Shown here piece after piece: positions 46,398 to 57,715 of a DNA stretch of 64,000 bases. Origin of the DNA: Cyrtodaria siliqua (taxonomy: Eukaryota; Mollusca; Bivalvia; Adapedonta; Hiatellidae); NCBI GenBank assembly GCA_037043455.1, contig JAWPHD010000091.1:1-64000 (forward strand), read 5' to 3'. The notes beneath the pieces are model-generated. The model was not told the origin of the DNA. It did not search any database and worked only from the letters and a program-made list of their open reading frames with translations. The translations under genes were made by a program, and so were the position numbers. The first letter of the stretch is position 1; the number at the start of each line of letters is the position of its first letter.

Positions 46398-46716
46398 TGA
46401 ATGAATGAATGAATGGTGTTTTACGGCACGTCGACACATAAATAGGTCATATTGTGCGCAAAAACTGACGAAAGATGAAGAAATGAAGGATTAATTAAAA
46501 ATTATTGTAAATATATCAAGATAAAACTATTAAAAAATAAGCGATGATATGGTAGTAATATAAACTATATATGTAAACCAACAAATGCCCGAAAACGGGT
46601 ATATAAAAAAAAGTAATTATATACAAGAACATATTATAATGATTTATATAGTCTGACTTCCTTCAGGAAATCTAAAACTAGACTAAAATCTATAGTATTA
46701 AATAACTCGGTCATAG
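46398..46716 (-). pseudogene. LINE 3' end with 14-bp target duplication
   Basis: The minus-strand coding trace TELFNTIDFSLVLDFLKEVR then LYKSL-stop, with a 3' UTR ending in CATTCATTCATT, is the same family and same 3' terminus as 7366-7829. TAACCTTAAGGTAA occurs at 46384-46397 and again at 46717-46730, an exact 14 bp duplication that fixes both boundaries. Only the last ~30 codons are present. Confidence 0.9.
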
Positions 46717-46730
46717 TAACCTTAAGGTAA

Positions 46731-47056
46731 ATGCAAAATGCAAAATATTAAACCTCTGGCTATTGTAGTTTCAGAGATGAATATTGTCGAAGTGTTTCCC
46801 TATATAAGTCTATGTTTAATATGTGACCAATGGGGCGGGTCCAAATTTGACTTCAGGGTCACCATTAGAACAAACTAGTTAGAGGACCATAAGACGATGT
46901 TACATGCAAAATATCACATCTCTATATCTTGTATTTTTGCAGACGATTTTTTAAGATTTGTTAAATGAAACGGATAAGCCCCATTGCGGGGGGCATTTAT
47001 GACCTCAGGTGCACCATTCGAACAAACATATAATGATGCTTCACATAAACTTGGGG
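46731..47056. repeat. Diverged 'gcaaaatattaaacctctggc' repeat
   Basis: Two loose units: 'aaatgcaaaatattaaacct' / 'caaaatatcacatctctata', 'tttcagagatgaat' / 'tttgcagacgatt', 'ggggcgggtccaaatttgac' / 'ggggggcatttatgacctca', 'accattagaacaaac' / 'accattcgaacaaac'. No coding content. Confidence 0.6.
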
Positions 47057-47057
47057 T

Positions 47058-47335
47058 TTTCCGTGGTCGAGTGGTCTCAGACTTGAAATCACATGTCCCT
47101 CACCGCTGTGGGTTCGATTCCCCATGGGGCCAGGACTGTTAAGTATGAGTATCAAGCTATCCAGCTTGCCTTCGGAACGTCGGTGGTTCTACTCAGGTGC
47201 GCGCCCGTGCACAAAAAATGCCCGGGTTTGCACCTGGGGTCTTCCTCCACCAATAAAAAGCTGAAATGTCGCCAAATGACCTTAGCTGTTGGTGCAACTA
47301 TAAAATCCAGTTTAATGAATTCATATAAGATTTGA
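47058..47335 (+). repeat. SINE family 3
   Basis: The tRNA-like head 47058-47131 has CCGTGGTCGAGTGGTCTCAG (A box), a long variable-arm-like stretch, and TGTGGGTTCGATTCCCCATG (B box). The body follows with TCAAGCTATCCAGCTTGCCT, GTCGGTGGTTCTACTCAGGT, CGGGTTTGCACCTGGGGTCT and TCCTCCACCAATAAAAAGC. The head is Ser/Leu-type. Open frames on both strands are incidental. A second small motif, CATTGAGCCTTCGGCTCAGG at 47415, is a hairpin often seen at the end of 'gacgacggac' repeats. Confidence 0.87.
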
Positions 47336-47910
47336 TTGAATTCCGACAAACGGTTTTTGAGAAAAAGTCGTCAGAAGCAAAAGATAACGACGACGACGGA
47401 CGATTCCAAAACATCACATTGAGCCTTCGGCTCAGGTGATCAAAAACACTGACAGATGACAACGATTTTTGAATTTTGAAGTCCCGATGAGTTTCTTGCA
47501 TTTGAGATTTACTAAAAAATGGCAGAGAAGTAATTGATAATAGAGTATATTGTGCTAAAAATACAAAAACTATTGTTAACACGGGTCTTTTAAAAAAATC
47601 CATCTATGCATAGTTGTTTTAACATATATACAAGTGCACATGAAATGCAAAACGGTTATAATGTTTACTACATTATTACCGTATACACTCTTTATGGGAC
47701 GGGCCTCATCCTTTGACAAAACACTAATAATCTCAATTGTCTTGTGCAAATGTATTTCTAACAGCGATTTACAGTTACCTATAGAAATTCTCTCCCCCCC
47801 CCCCCCCCCCCCCCCCACCCCCCCCCCAAATACAATAGGCTCGAAATGTGTCTTTAAGGTGAGACCACGTAATGATTCAAAAACATGTGGGCAATGTACT
47901 AGTAGCTACG
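47336..47910. other. No gene; 35-bp poly-C run
   Basis: A C run with one A interruption spans about 47793-47827 and is an assembly-risk site. Otherwise AT-rich; frames 47298-47969 are not supported. Confidence 0.6.
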
Positions 47911-48118
47911 GTGTCCTATTAGGGCCATCTTACCATCGCATCTTACCATCTTACCGACCATCGACCTAAGATGGTAAGATGCGATGGTCGATAGTAAGAT
48001 GTGATGGTGAGATGCGATGGCCGATGGTAAAAAGCGATGGTCGATGGTAAGATCCGATGGACAATCGACCATCGCACCTTACCATCGACCATCGCATCTT
48101 ACAATCGACCATCGCATC
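47911..48118. repeat. GATGCGATGGT foldback array, copy 1
   Basis: Starts GTGTCCTATTAGGGCCATCT. Units of CGATGGTAAGATG and CGATGGT run in one direction to about 48055 and in the opposite direction on both sides (CATCTTACCATCGACCATCG), so the array can fold on itself. The flank GTGTCCTATTAGGGCCATCT is the reverse complement (one mismatch) of the flank at 60970-60990, where the second array lies. Confidence 0.9.
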
Positions 48119-48361
48119 AATCGTAATGTACATTCGTTTTTTCGACACCCCTCTCTCCTCTCTCCCACCCCCTCTCTCTCTCCATCTCTCTCTCTCTCTC
48201 AATATAAACTCAGGTTTGTCAGTGAGACAATTTTATTAAATATTAAATTGATAAATATGTTAAGACGAGTGTAATGAAAACTATTCAACCATGTTGGGTG
48301 GGTGTGTGGGTGAACAAAAACTTGCTTTGTTCAATTCTAATAAATTTATATGAGCGTTCAA
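48119..48361. repeat. CT-rich microsatellite and spacer
   Basis: CTCTCTCC / (CT)n at 48140-48202. A G-rich GGTGGGTGTGTGGGTG follows at 48296. No gene. Confidence 0.75.
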
Positions 48362-48399
48362 CTTAGGTCTTCCCAAACAAAAAAAAAAGCCTAACAAAC

Positions 48400-49135
48400 C
48401 GTGTTAATGGATCGCTTCAAGATCATGATTTTAAAGCGATTTAGAAGCGGTCCAATTTCACATGCAAATGAGCTAATGGATCGCTGTTTAATATTCCTGA
48501 CAAAATCTGTTAAAAACACGAACAGCATCAAAATCGCACTTGGATCACTTTATGATCACGATCCATTAGTGGTTTTGAATGGATCTCACTCCTTATACGA
48601 CTTTTAATGGATCGTGTATGGATCATGATCCAAAAGCGATCCAGTGTTTTACAAAATGGATGTCTTTGTATTACGTAACACTATAAAACCACTAGTGGAT
48701 CACGATCTAATACACATTAGAATGGATCGCTCTAGAATCGCACAGCTAATAATAGGAGTATCAGTCCAATAATTTTCAGAATGGATCGCTTTAGAATCGC
48801 TATTAGTATTATGCAACACTAGTAGTTACACATTCTAATGGATCGCATTAGGATCGCTATTATGTAAAATCGCTATTATGTAAACGCTATTATGTAAAAT
48901 CGCTATTATGTAAAACTATGTACATTCTAATGGATCGCATTAGGATTGCTATTATGTAACACTATATGCATTCTAATGGATCGCATTAGGATCGCTATTA
49001 TGTAAAACTATGTACAATACTACATTCTAATGGATCGCATTAGGATCGCTATTATGTAACACTATATACATTCTAATGGATCGCATTAGGATCACAACTT
49101 TTTGAATCGCTTTATGATCGTGATCCATTAACAGA
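48400..49135. repeat. ATGGATCGC array, left
   Basis: About 20 occurrences of TGGATCGC in several contexts. At 48835-49090 a ~60-70 bp unit (CATTCTAATGGATCGCATTA, GGATCGCTATTATGTAA) is tandemly repeated about five times with varying spacing. Confidence 0.9.
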
Positions 49136-49269
49136 CCGCTGTTCTAATGGATGCTCCCGAACATAAGAGTGATCTTGACCTTTATGCAAAAAGAGCCCTT
49201 TACCCGCCCAGAATTATGACCCTTAAATTAAATGCTGGTAGTTGTTCATAACATGTCATGTTATTGAAA

Positions 49270-49680
49270 GTTGAAACTCAAGTTTAACTAGTGTTCACAA
49301 TTGAATATGGCATTTTTCAATAATTCAAGTGGCCATAACTCTGGTGTTCCTGGTCTGATATAGCTGGTTGTCGAACTTTCATTAATATCAACAATCTGAC
49401 AAAATTTGGTAAAGATCAAATACAAAATGAAAGTGCTAGTGTTCACAAGGCAAAATATGTCATTTTTCAGCAAAACAAGGGCCATAACTCTGGTGTTACT
49501 AATCCAATCTGGCTCCGCTGTTTTTGAACTTGTTCGAGCTTTCATTGATATTTTAAAGACCCTGGCAAAGTTTGGTAAAAATCAGACTAATAATGAAGGT
49601 CCTATCATGTTCACAAGGCAAAAGTTAAAAGACGACAGAGGATTGACGGACAACTCACCATCCCATAATCTCTGCTGGCT
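49270..49680. repeat. 'gggccataactctggtg' repeat units
   Basis: Two to three units with CAAGGGCCATAACTCTGGTG, TCGAGCTTTCATTGATATTT, AGTTTGGTAAAAATCAGA and the ending ATTGACGGACAACTCACCAT / CCCATAATCTCTGC. Same family as 12246-13215 and 20490-21680. Confidence 0.8.
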
Positions 49681-49845
49681 TTCGGTCAGCAGACAAACTT
49701 TTTTTTTTATCAAATTCCTTTCAATAGTTCAAAAGACTGATGGGATAATCATATCTGGTTCAGAGTTATACAGCAGACACGAATTGCAGAATATATTTAT
49801 GTTCTTTATTTGTTCCATCAATAAAGTTATGTGTTGAATACAAGC

Positions 49846-49960
49846 TATTGTCCGTGTTGGATACAAGCTACTGTCCGTGTTGGATACAAGCTAAGCTATT
49901 GTCCGTGTTGGATACAAGTTATTGTCCATGTTGGATACAAGCTATTGTCAGTATTGAATT
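49846..49960. repeat. 23-bp minisatellite, ~5 copies
   Basis: GCTATTGTCCGTGTTGGATA plus CAA, with one unit expanded to GCTAAGCTATTG. The plus-strand frame 49848-50108 starts inside it. Confidence 0.9.
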
Positions 49961-50449
49961 CAAACTTCGACCAAAATGTTTCAAATGTCACGAGATAACA
50001 AACCCTGATTATTTGCAGAAACAAGCTACAAGTTATCCCAGAAACATATATTTTCTGATCAATTTCCTAAATCCACCATCAATTAAAAGTGGCATGTGTC
50101 ATAAATAGTTCTACAGTTCACTTTTAAGGTTATTATGACAATGTTCCTTGGTGCGATGTGATGATCTTAGATTCTAGGCATCCTGCATGTTATTGAGACC
50201 GTATCACTTTGGAAAACCATGCCTTTGAAGCAGATCTGAAATAAAAATGATTATACTAAATTAACTTTGATTTTTTTGAAGTATTATGTATAAAATTTAT
50301 ATCAGATGACCATAAAACAATTAGAAGACTGAATACTACCACCGTCATCATTCGTCTTATCGAAATAAAATGATGTCGTCATTTGAATTGACTAAATGAA
50401 TGTACACTGTACTATCGTTTTTTTTTACAGCTTTTCAAGTTTTGTTTCT

Positions 50450-50965
50450 CGATAAGCCATTGATGCCCCCACTGAAAACAGTGTAAAATGTAAAGTTTGA
50501 TGAAAAAGTGGGCATAACTCTTTTAATACTTGGTCGATTTTGACGCTGAAATGATATGTAAATCTTGACATCATAGGTAAGCGTCATGTAAAGTTTCGAA
50601 GGAGTCGGTTGAAAAGTGTGAGAGGAGATAGACACATAAGATATTTTCACGTAAAGTTTGATGAAAAAGGGGCCTCAACTCCGGTAATGCTGAGTTGATT
50701 TTGAAATCGAAACGGTATGCACATCTTGACATCATAGGTAAGCATCCTGTAAAGTTTCGAAGGAATCGGTTGAAGAGAGTGGGAGGAGACACAAGATATT
50801 TTCACGTAAAATTTGATGAAAAAGGGGACATAACTCCGGTAATACTGGGTCAATTTTGACGCCGAAATGATATGCACATTTTGACATCATAGTTAACATG
50901 GGTAAGCAACATGTAAATCGGTTGAAAAGTTTGGGAGGAGATAGAAAAAGTCAGGACGGACTGAC
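50450..50965. repeat. ~175-bp tandem repeat, 3 copies
   Basis: 'gtaaagtttgatgaaaaagg', 'ggcataactccggtaatact', 'attttgacgctgaaatgata', 'tgcacatcttgacatcatag' and 'tttcgaaggaatcggttgaa' recur at about 50488, 50652 and 50806. The last unit ends GTCAGGACGGACTGACC. Minus-strand frames at 50435-50877 reflect the periodicity. Confidence 0.9.
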
Positions 50966-51080
50966 CTGGCTAACAACGTACAATGTATATGTATCAATTC
51001 AATATTAAACAGACACACATGTGAGAATCTATCACAATGACATAGCTACAAAAAGCTATATAAAAATTAAATATATATCG

Positions 51081-51223
51081 GTCAATGGTTAAAACTATTC
51101 ATCCAAGCGAATGACTATTGACCCGAAGCACGAACTAATGACCGTGACGCAACCTTCGAGGTCAATAAGTTACTGCTCATGGTCAACAGTCATTCGCGAG
51201 GATAAATATTTTTAACCGTTGAC
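51081..51223. repeat. Foldback: 43-bp arms
   Basis: GTCAATGGTTAAAACTATTC / ATCCAAGCGAATGACTATTG (51081-51123) pairs with GGTCAACAGTCATTCGCGAG / ATAAATATTTTTAACCGTTG (51181-51223), about 8 mismatches. The 57 bp loop contains GACCGTGACGCAACC. Immediate flanks are AT-rich. Confidence 0.85.
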
Positions 51224-51929
51224 AGAAACAGAAGTAGATAGTTGTTTTACTATACAGAACCATAAAGAAAAAGTAAGAAAATGTGTCGAGTAGTTTATTT
51301 TTAATATGGAATTGAAACAATGTTTTCTTTAACAACAATGAACATGAATTTAAACAAAATAAAATATAGTTCCTAATTCTTCCACAGACAACGTTGCGCA
51401 TCCTCCATTGTTAATTTTTATTCTGTCATTGATCGCTTATGGCAATTAATTGATGTTGGTCATAAAGCGCTTGAATTATCTGGAAGATACTTTTGACTCG
51501 GCAAGAGAACTATTCACTCGCAAGTCTGGTTTAAACCGGATTGGACATGTTTGAACATGTTTTCAAGTCAATTTCAGCCAATAAAAACTATGTATATCAA
51601 ATTATATATAATAATAATTATTACCGGTATATACCTTTTGTCATCTATGTCAGAGGTAACTGATAGTCACAACATCTCGTAATCCGTTTCGAAGCTGTTA
51701 CCTGAAAAAGAGCTAATCAGTCAGTGCACAATTTGGTATTGACCTTGTATTCAGTAAAATTACCGGTATGCTCAATTTGGTATCGACCTTGTATTTAGTA
51801 AAAGTATGCTAACTGAACATCATACCCATTTTTCTCAATTTAGATTTGTCATCTCTTGCTGCAGAGTGTTTAAAACATCACTTATCAATGGGTTGCATGT
51901 TATATAAGTTTTAACTATATTATCAATTC

Positions 51930-52290
51930 TAATACACCCGCACTATATAGCCTAGTTTAAAATATCTCGTTATATTGAACGATATATCACTGTAATTTTT
52001 GCAACGTTAGGAGAATAAGCATTGCACATTGTAACGTATGCAACGTTAGGAGAGTAAGCAAAGCAATGCGAAAGATTTCAGATGTGTGCGTTAATTTCAC
52101 ATTTTATGGGTATTAGAATAGAAACAGAACATCGTTTACGGTGAATTATCTATAATATATCACGGTTTGTCGTTCAATTGTAAACAATAATTTGCACGAA
52201 AGGGCTCGTGAAATTATTGTTCACAATTGAACTCCAAACCGTGATATATTAAACGATAATTCACAGTAAACGATGTTCTATTTCTTAAAT
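51930..52290. mobile_element. Palindromic element, copy 2
   Basis: TCTAATACACCCGCACTATA start, one to two leader units ('gtaacgtatgcaacgttagg', 'agagtaagcaaagcaatgcg'), then arms 52116-52193 and 52209-52285 (AACATCGTTTACGGTGAATT; CGTTCAATTGTAAACAATAA). Parts and order match 37105-37590, with fewer leader repeats. Confidence 0.87.
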
Positions 52291-52419
52291 ATCTGTTTCA
52301 TTCTGTGATATAACATTTATTAAAAAACTATCATGTTTATGGACATGAATCACTGATTAACAGTGACAAAAAATTAGATGTTCATTTAGATCTTGGCTAG
52401 CATTATTGCGTCTCGATCC

Positions 52420-52880
52420 CATTCGCAACACCTCATTCACTTCTTTGAAGCATAATTCAATGAACGCAGAAGTTTTCATGTTGCATGGTTACGTCATTCT
52501 AGCATGATGCGCCTTAATAGATTCCCGCCGAGATAAAATTGCAAAAATCAGTTATCAAAGTTTTACAATGTCATTTAGTCATCAATAGGTTATTTACATG
52601 TGCATGAAAGCAATAATACAACCTTTGTAAATAACAAACATGCAACGCAGAGTATACATCAACATGTGTGGCTTTAAACGACCATATTGTCGACCTATCA
52701 ACAGTGCACTATTTTGATTGCTATTGCCTTCCGTCGAACAAAATGCCAAGCTTTTGAACATACCAATACATCGATATACATGCAAGGCGTGATCCAGAAG
52801 AATGACGGGATTAGCCGAGTTTTCACAATCCCCGCAGGACCTTATTCGGGCGAATTTGTTAAAGATTGCCATCTTTCGTA
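52420..52880. repeat. Dispersed ~430-bp repeat (pair with 9540-9965)
   Basis: CGCAACACCTCATTCACTTC, TTACGTCATTCTAGCATGAT, GTTATTTACATGTGCATGAA, TTTTGAACATACCAATACAT and GAATGACGGGATTAGCCGAG follow the order at 9540. No termini or coding potential. Confidence 0.65.
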
Positions 52881-52999
52881 ATGTAAAGCATTAGTTCTAT
52901 GAGCAGTTAAAGCCACACCATGTGCATGATAAAAGATATCGCTGAACAGCCTATTGGCTGTTAACTCTTCCTCAGAAACGAGGCTGTCCTGGAATCTAC

Positions 53000-53745
53000 T
53001 TCCAAGCACTTGGCTATAAGAGTCTAGCTGCGAGAATCATACTTAGCTCTTATGGTGTGTACCTAGAGCTACGATGCCACCCTTTATAGATTGTTTTAGT
53101 TATCAGGGCCGTCCGCATCAAGAGAGGTTTCTGAAGAAATCAAGCAATGCCTGCATAAATAACTGCTGTAGTTCGATATATTAAACCTTAAATACCAAGT
53201 ATGCATGCATAAAACTCACCAAAGAGAAGAAAACCTTGTCGATCTTAGACATTTTCTAAGACTTTCCATATATTTAGCAGACATTTCTTGAATGTTTACA
53301 TATCTCGCAATGACACATATTCCGTATTTGGAAACTTAAACCCGCCCTCAGCTGACACATATCTACAAAGTTAACAGGAAAGCGTCAGGTGTGCGAGTCC
53401 GGCGGTGTTAAGTTTCTAAATAGGGAACGAAAGGTCACGTGATAGAGAGATGATTTGGTACGTAAACAAAAAAATTGTCGGACTTTTTACACTGGTCTCC
53501 AAGCACCGACAATATCAGCGCGTCTCTCCTCTCTTCTGTATGCAGTTGTGGTAATTAAAGTTTGTTGTATTGAATTACAGTGGTTGTTTATGCAGGCATT
53601 ACTTGATGCATTCAGAAACCTCGCCGGAAGAGTGTCGTTTCGGGGCACTGAAGGAAACTTAATAGCGGAGAATCATGGCTCTTATGGTAGATACATACCA
53701 CCATAAAAGCCACGATTCTCACGTCTATAAGAGTCCTACTGATAA
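53000..53745. mobile_element. Large foldback element, ~170-bp arms
   Basis: Left arm ~53015-53170 has TATAAGAGTCTAGCTGCGAG, ATCATACTTAGCTCTTATGG and GAGGTTTCTGAAGAAATCAA. The right arm, ~53568-53740, carries their complements (TTGATGCATTCAGAAACCTC; ATGGCTCTTATGGTAG; GATTCTCACGTCTATAAGAG). The right arm contains an additional small hairpin at 53670-53719 (GAGAATCATGGCTCTTATGG and its complement). The interior ~400 bp includes the frame 53455-53706, which has no recognised domain. 53746-54790 holds no supported feature. Confidence 0.75.
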
Positions 53746-54795
53746 GGCTTCTCCAGTATTCCAATAGCCTGAATAGGTCAGATAAATACCTCTGCATGAA
53801 ATAGGTAACATTTAAAATTAAACAAAATAAAAGCTTTAAATATTCAACTTACCCACTCAAAAAGTATATCGGCCAGACCAGGCAACGCCAAGAGTTCTGT
53901 CCCTTTTCATCTGGGTAGTTGCATCGCAATTTTATAAATGCCATGCGTTTGTTCGTCAATATGAAGCTCATGGTATGTATTGGCGAATGTTTGGCCGTCT
54001 TCAATATCAAACAGAGTCATAATTTCGGAAGAATTCATTCCTTAATTACTTTTTGTGAGTTGTAAATATTTCGTTTGCCTCAGCCGGAAGTCAAACATTT
54101 GAAAACATCGCTAGACTGAACGCGATTGGCCAATAAAAAATAAAGTAATCAAACGTGTGAGACGCTTGCAGAGTAAAGATAAACTACGTGTGTCTCCGAT
54201 TGTATGCGCCTTTGTGATATTATTAATGATTGATTTGCTAAAATCCTGAAAATGAAAATTATTTTTCACGATTCTCTACGTACCAACGCCAAGAAAGCAT
54301 ATATTACGTCGTGGTAAGTCATACCTTTATTTGTATCTTTTTTTTTAATTAGAATCCATTAGGATTTGAATATTTACTCCAGAACTCTCTCAGTACTCAC
54401 TTTCATGATATTCAAATCGTACTCAAGACAATTCGTACGAGGTGTGTTTTTTCATTGTCGAAGTTACATGTATCTAAATCGGATATTTAAAAGGAAAATA
54501 ATAAAAACATACACATTTCTAGTTAAAAATAACAGTTGATAGGGAAATACCATTTAACATTTAGACACTCAATAAAGATTCACTTATTGATTTATTTTCA
54601 GTTTTACTTGTAAAGTCAAGAAAAATGACAAAGAGATTAACAACAGTGTAAGTTTCATCCTCTCCAGCGAGTAGCAATGGTGGCCCGGTTTATAGTCATC
54701 TGACTCATCTCAGTGGTTGACTGGAAAGCACCACATCAAACTATTTTAAGGTGAGTTTCTTTAAACTTTAATACATGCCTATATATGTAGATGTA

Positions 54796-55048
54796 ATCAT
54801 GGCTCTTATGGTAGTATGTCTATCTATCTATATATCTATTAATACTGCATCACCCCCTTTCGGATATTATGTGCAGATTTCCTGGGTAGAACCAGTACTA
54901 AGCAATGTGGGTAAAGTGTCTTGCTCAAGGACACAACGAACATGGTGCGGAGGTGGATCAAACCGGGGACCCTCCGATCTCATGTTCGGCACTCTACCAC
55001 TGAACCACAAATGCCACACAATTGTGTACCTACCATAGAGCCATGATT
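54796..55048. mobile_element. Small TIR element carrying a SINE
   Basis: ATCATGGCTCTTATGGTA (54796) and TACCATAGAGCCATGAT (ends 55048) are inverted with a one-base indel and match the hairpin motif at 53670-53719. Inside, on the minus strand, is a tRNA-like head (55013-54944: TGTGGTTCAGTGGTAGAGTG and CCCGGTTTGATCCACC) followed by TTGTGTCCTTGAGCAAGACA, a core similar to SINE family 1 and to the conserved TTGGGCAAGACACTT block. The SINE looks intact in both promoter boxes. Confidence 0.8.
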
Positions 55049-56689
55049 CCAATGCCTTGACAGATAGGTAGGACCCGGCCTGTACCGACCCCAACAACCA
55101 CTGTAATGACTGTATCATATGTCAATAGGCTAAATCTTAAATACATCACTTGCACGCATTTAAGAAACTGTGAATAATAAAACTACACTTTTAATAGGCA
55201 CATGTCATTTTATATGACATGAACACATGGATATAGTTTTGATAAATGGTTTTGTAGAGTAAATTTAGCATTATTTGGTTTGGTTTCTTTAATATTTTGT
55301 TTCCCGGCCGAATTATATTATAATATATTATATATATATTTTAATGAACTTTATTGCAGACAGGAGATGTTTGTTCCAGTACAGACCAGTGTTTAAAGAA
55401 CCAGTTACTTCTTTGTCTGCGGAAACAATGACGTTGTGACTGTCGAAGCAATGAAGATGTGACTTTTGAAGGAATTCAGAAGATGTAGCTGTGAAAGGAA
55501 GGAATTTGTGTCGTATGTTCGGATTCTGAATTGCACTGAGAAAGATTAATTAGCATGCTTATTGTTTAGACAAATTATTTTTACCTCGTGATTCGTGTAA
55601 ATTGAACAAAAAGGGACAAAGGAATGCAAAATGTTCAGGTCTAACTTGATTCATAATCTTTCTGTGTCATGGATTGCACCATTAATAAAGATGCAGCAAG
55701 TATGTTTTCATAGAAGAGTGAAGATATATTTTAATGTACATGGAATGAAAAAACAGTGCTTAGCAAAACCATTTTAAATAAGACTTATTTGAGATCAACT
55801 GGTCTCAACCTTCAATGACTCTTAATAATTAGTTTGGTACATTTTGAACAAACTCAAACTTGGCTTCTGCAACTCCAATCACACAACACAATGTTGTCTA
55901 ATGCAATGTTAAAGAAACTAACCCACCAAATAACGGCAAAATTACACTACAAAACCATTTATCAAAACTCTATCCAGATGTTCAGATCATATAATAATGT
56001 ATATGATAATATGCCGATTAAAAGTAGAGATTTTTCACGGGTTCTTAAAATGAATTATGAGTTGGTAACTCTCAATTCGACGCTCCAATTTTGATATTTG
56101 GCCTGGCTGGTTCTGGATGTTTATATTGTGTCTATAGAGTTCAGTGGATTCTCAAAATATGTAAATTATAATGTAATATTATACCTTGTGGTCAGTAAGT
56201 TTAGAAACGGTATACATGTTGTAAATAATTGCTGTTGTTGGCGGGATAGCTACTTTAAAAAAAATATAAAATTATAGATAAAGAATTAAACAATCCAATA
56301 TATACTACCAGCTAGCTTGTTAAACTTTTTTAAATGCTAGCACAACAGATGCAATCATGGAGAAAAAAATCATGCCCTGACCGGGAATCAAACTTATGGG
56401 TATCTTGCTAATTGTGCTAGTGTCTTTAATACCAGCAAAGTTACCATTGAGCAATTAAGACACAAGGTTATATTGGCAACCGATTACTCATCACGGACCT
56501 GATGTCTTGGGTTTCTTTTTGCAAGTAAGAATACAGACTTAGTCTAAACAATGTTTTGCCTAGACCGTCTTAGCATGGCGCACTGCGTCATGCTGCCTTG
56601 ACACTCCAAGTGACCTTTTCAAGTCCCAAGTAATGTGATGCTCCATTATTAATCAATTTGTTCCATATAAAGCGCTTCAGTGACCAGGA
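55049..56689. other. No supported gene; weak tRNA-like trace
   Basis: AT-rich. A minus-strand TTGATTCCCGGTCAGGGC at about 56373-56390, preceded by GCACAATTAGCAAGATACCC, may be an eroded tRNA-like head. The plus-strand frame 55834-56094 is unrecognised. Confidence 0.45.
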
Positions 56690-56925
56690 TGGTAAAGACG
56701 CTGCGATTAAAATCTCTCCTCTCACCACTTTAAGTCTTGCGGGTTCAAATCACATTGGGATTTCTAAGTGAGAAAATGTTGATTGTTACGGAAGGCAGGT
56801 GGTATACAGTACTTCTACCCAGGAAAAATTGGTTGATCTGTCTTCACCACAAAAAAATGCATCTGCCGTCATATATAGCCTAAAATGTGATGAAAATTAC
56901 TAAAACACCATTCGATCAACCAATC
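56690..56925 (+). repeat. SINE family 2, diverged copy
   Basis: CTCTCCTCTCACCACTTTAA, GTCTTGCGGGTTCAAATCAC (B box), TCTAAGTGAGAAAATGTTGA, GGCAGGTGGTATACAGTACT, TCTACCCAGGAAAAATTGG and TACTAAAACACCATTCGATC. The A-box region is badly decayed. Confidence 0.85.
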
Positions 56926-57094
56926 GTCTTCCATATAAACACCAAGTTCCCTTACAAACCAGAAAAAATGGGTGGTAATTTCGGTTAAAGGGCTTTATTA
57001 CAATGAACATTTGTAAATATGAATTCTGTTTTAATATATTTTCTTCTGAATCATGCTAAATAATTGCAAACTTTTAATAAATCGCTAAAAAACC

Positions 57095-57500
57095 GGTGTG
57101 TAAATGTTTTGTTATAATGGATCGCTTTTGGATCATGCTCAATAATGGCAAAGTTTTAATGGATCGCTAACAAATCATTTTGTAAATTTTCAGTTTTAAT
57201 GGATCGCTTTAGAATCGTTCTTAAAAGTAGCTATGTTTGAATGGACCGCTAGCAAACCGCTTTGTAAATGGCAATGTTTTAAAGGATCGCTTCAGGATCG
57301 CATGGTTATAAACCAGTTTCTTTTGGATCGCTCACAAATCGCTAATGAAACGCTTTAGGATCACGATCCTTAACTCGGACCATGTTTGCGATCATGCAAA
57401 ATGCGATCCAAATGCGATCCGTTTAATGGATCACATTTGGATCGCTTTAACAAACCGCAGATCCACGGTTTTGAAGCGATCCTGAAGCGATTTTGAAGCG
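57095..57500. repeat. ATGGATCGC array, right
   Basis: TAATGGATCGCTTTTGGATC, TTTAATGGATCGCTAACAAA, ATGGACCGCTAGCAAACCGC, AGGATCGCTTCAGGATCGC, switching near 57400 to the complementary GCGATCCAAATGCGATCC, AAGCGATCCTGAAGCGAT. The switch makes the last 100 bp inverted relative to the rest and matches the outer edge at 48400. Confidence 0.88.
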
Positions 57501-57715
57501 ATTCATCATAAAATAATTTTGTGTGGGTTGCTAAAAGTTATTTATGTTTAGGAAAACCCGACCCTACCTATTAATTTTCTAGTGAAATCTAGCATTTTTT
57601 TCCTATTTACCAGAAAAATATATAATTCAAGGATGTTTTGGGTATAAAATGCTATGTTCCTATAAATATATATATATATATAAAAAATAAAGACTCTATG
57701 TTAAATTTTTTAACT

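Larger units (their letters stand above)
48362..57560. mobile_element. Candidate ~9-kb element bounded by ATGGATCGC arrays
   Basis: Arrays rich in ATGGATCGCATTAGGATCGC lie just inside 48400 and 57500, in opposite orientation at the extreme ends. The putative termini GGTCTTCCCAAACAAAAA (48367) and TTTATGTTTAGGAAAACC (57560) are inverted with about 13 of 18 matches. The architecture copies that of the 7.5 kb transposon, but no target duplication is visible and no transposase was recognised inside. Two independent smaller elements carrying similar arrays are equally possible. Confidence 0.35.
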
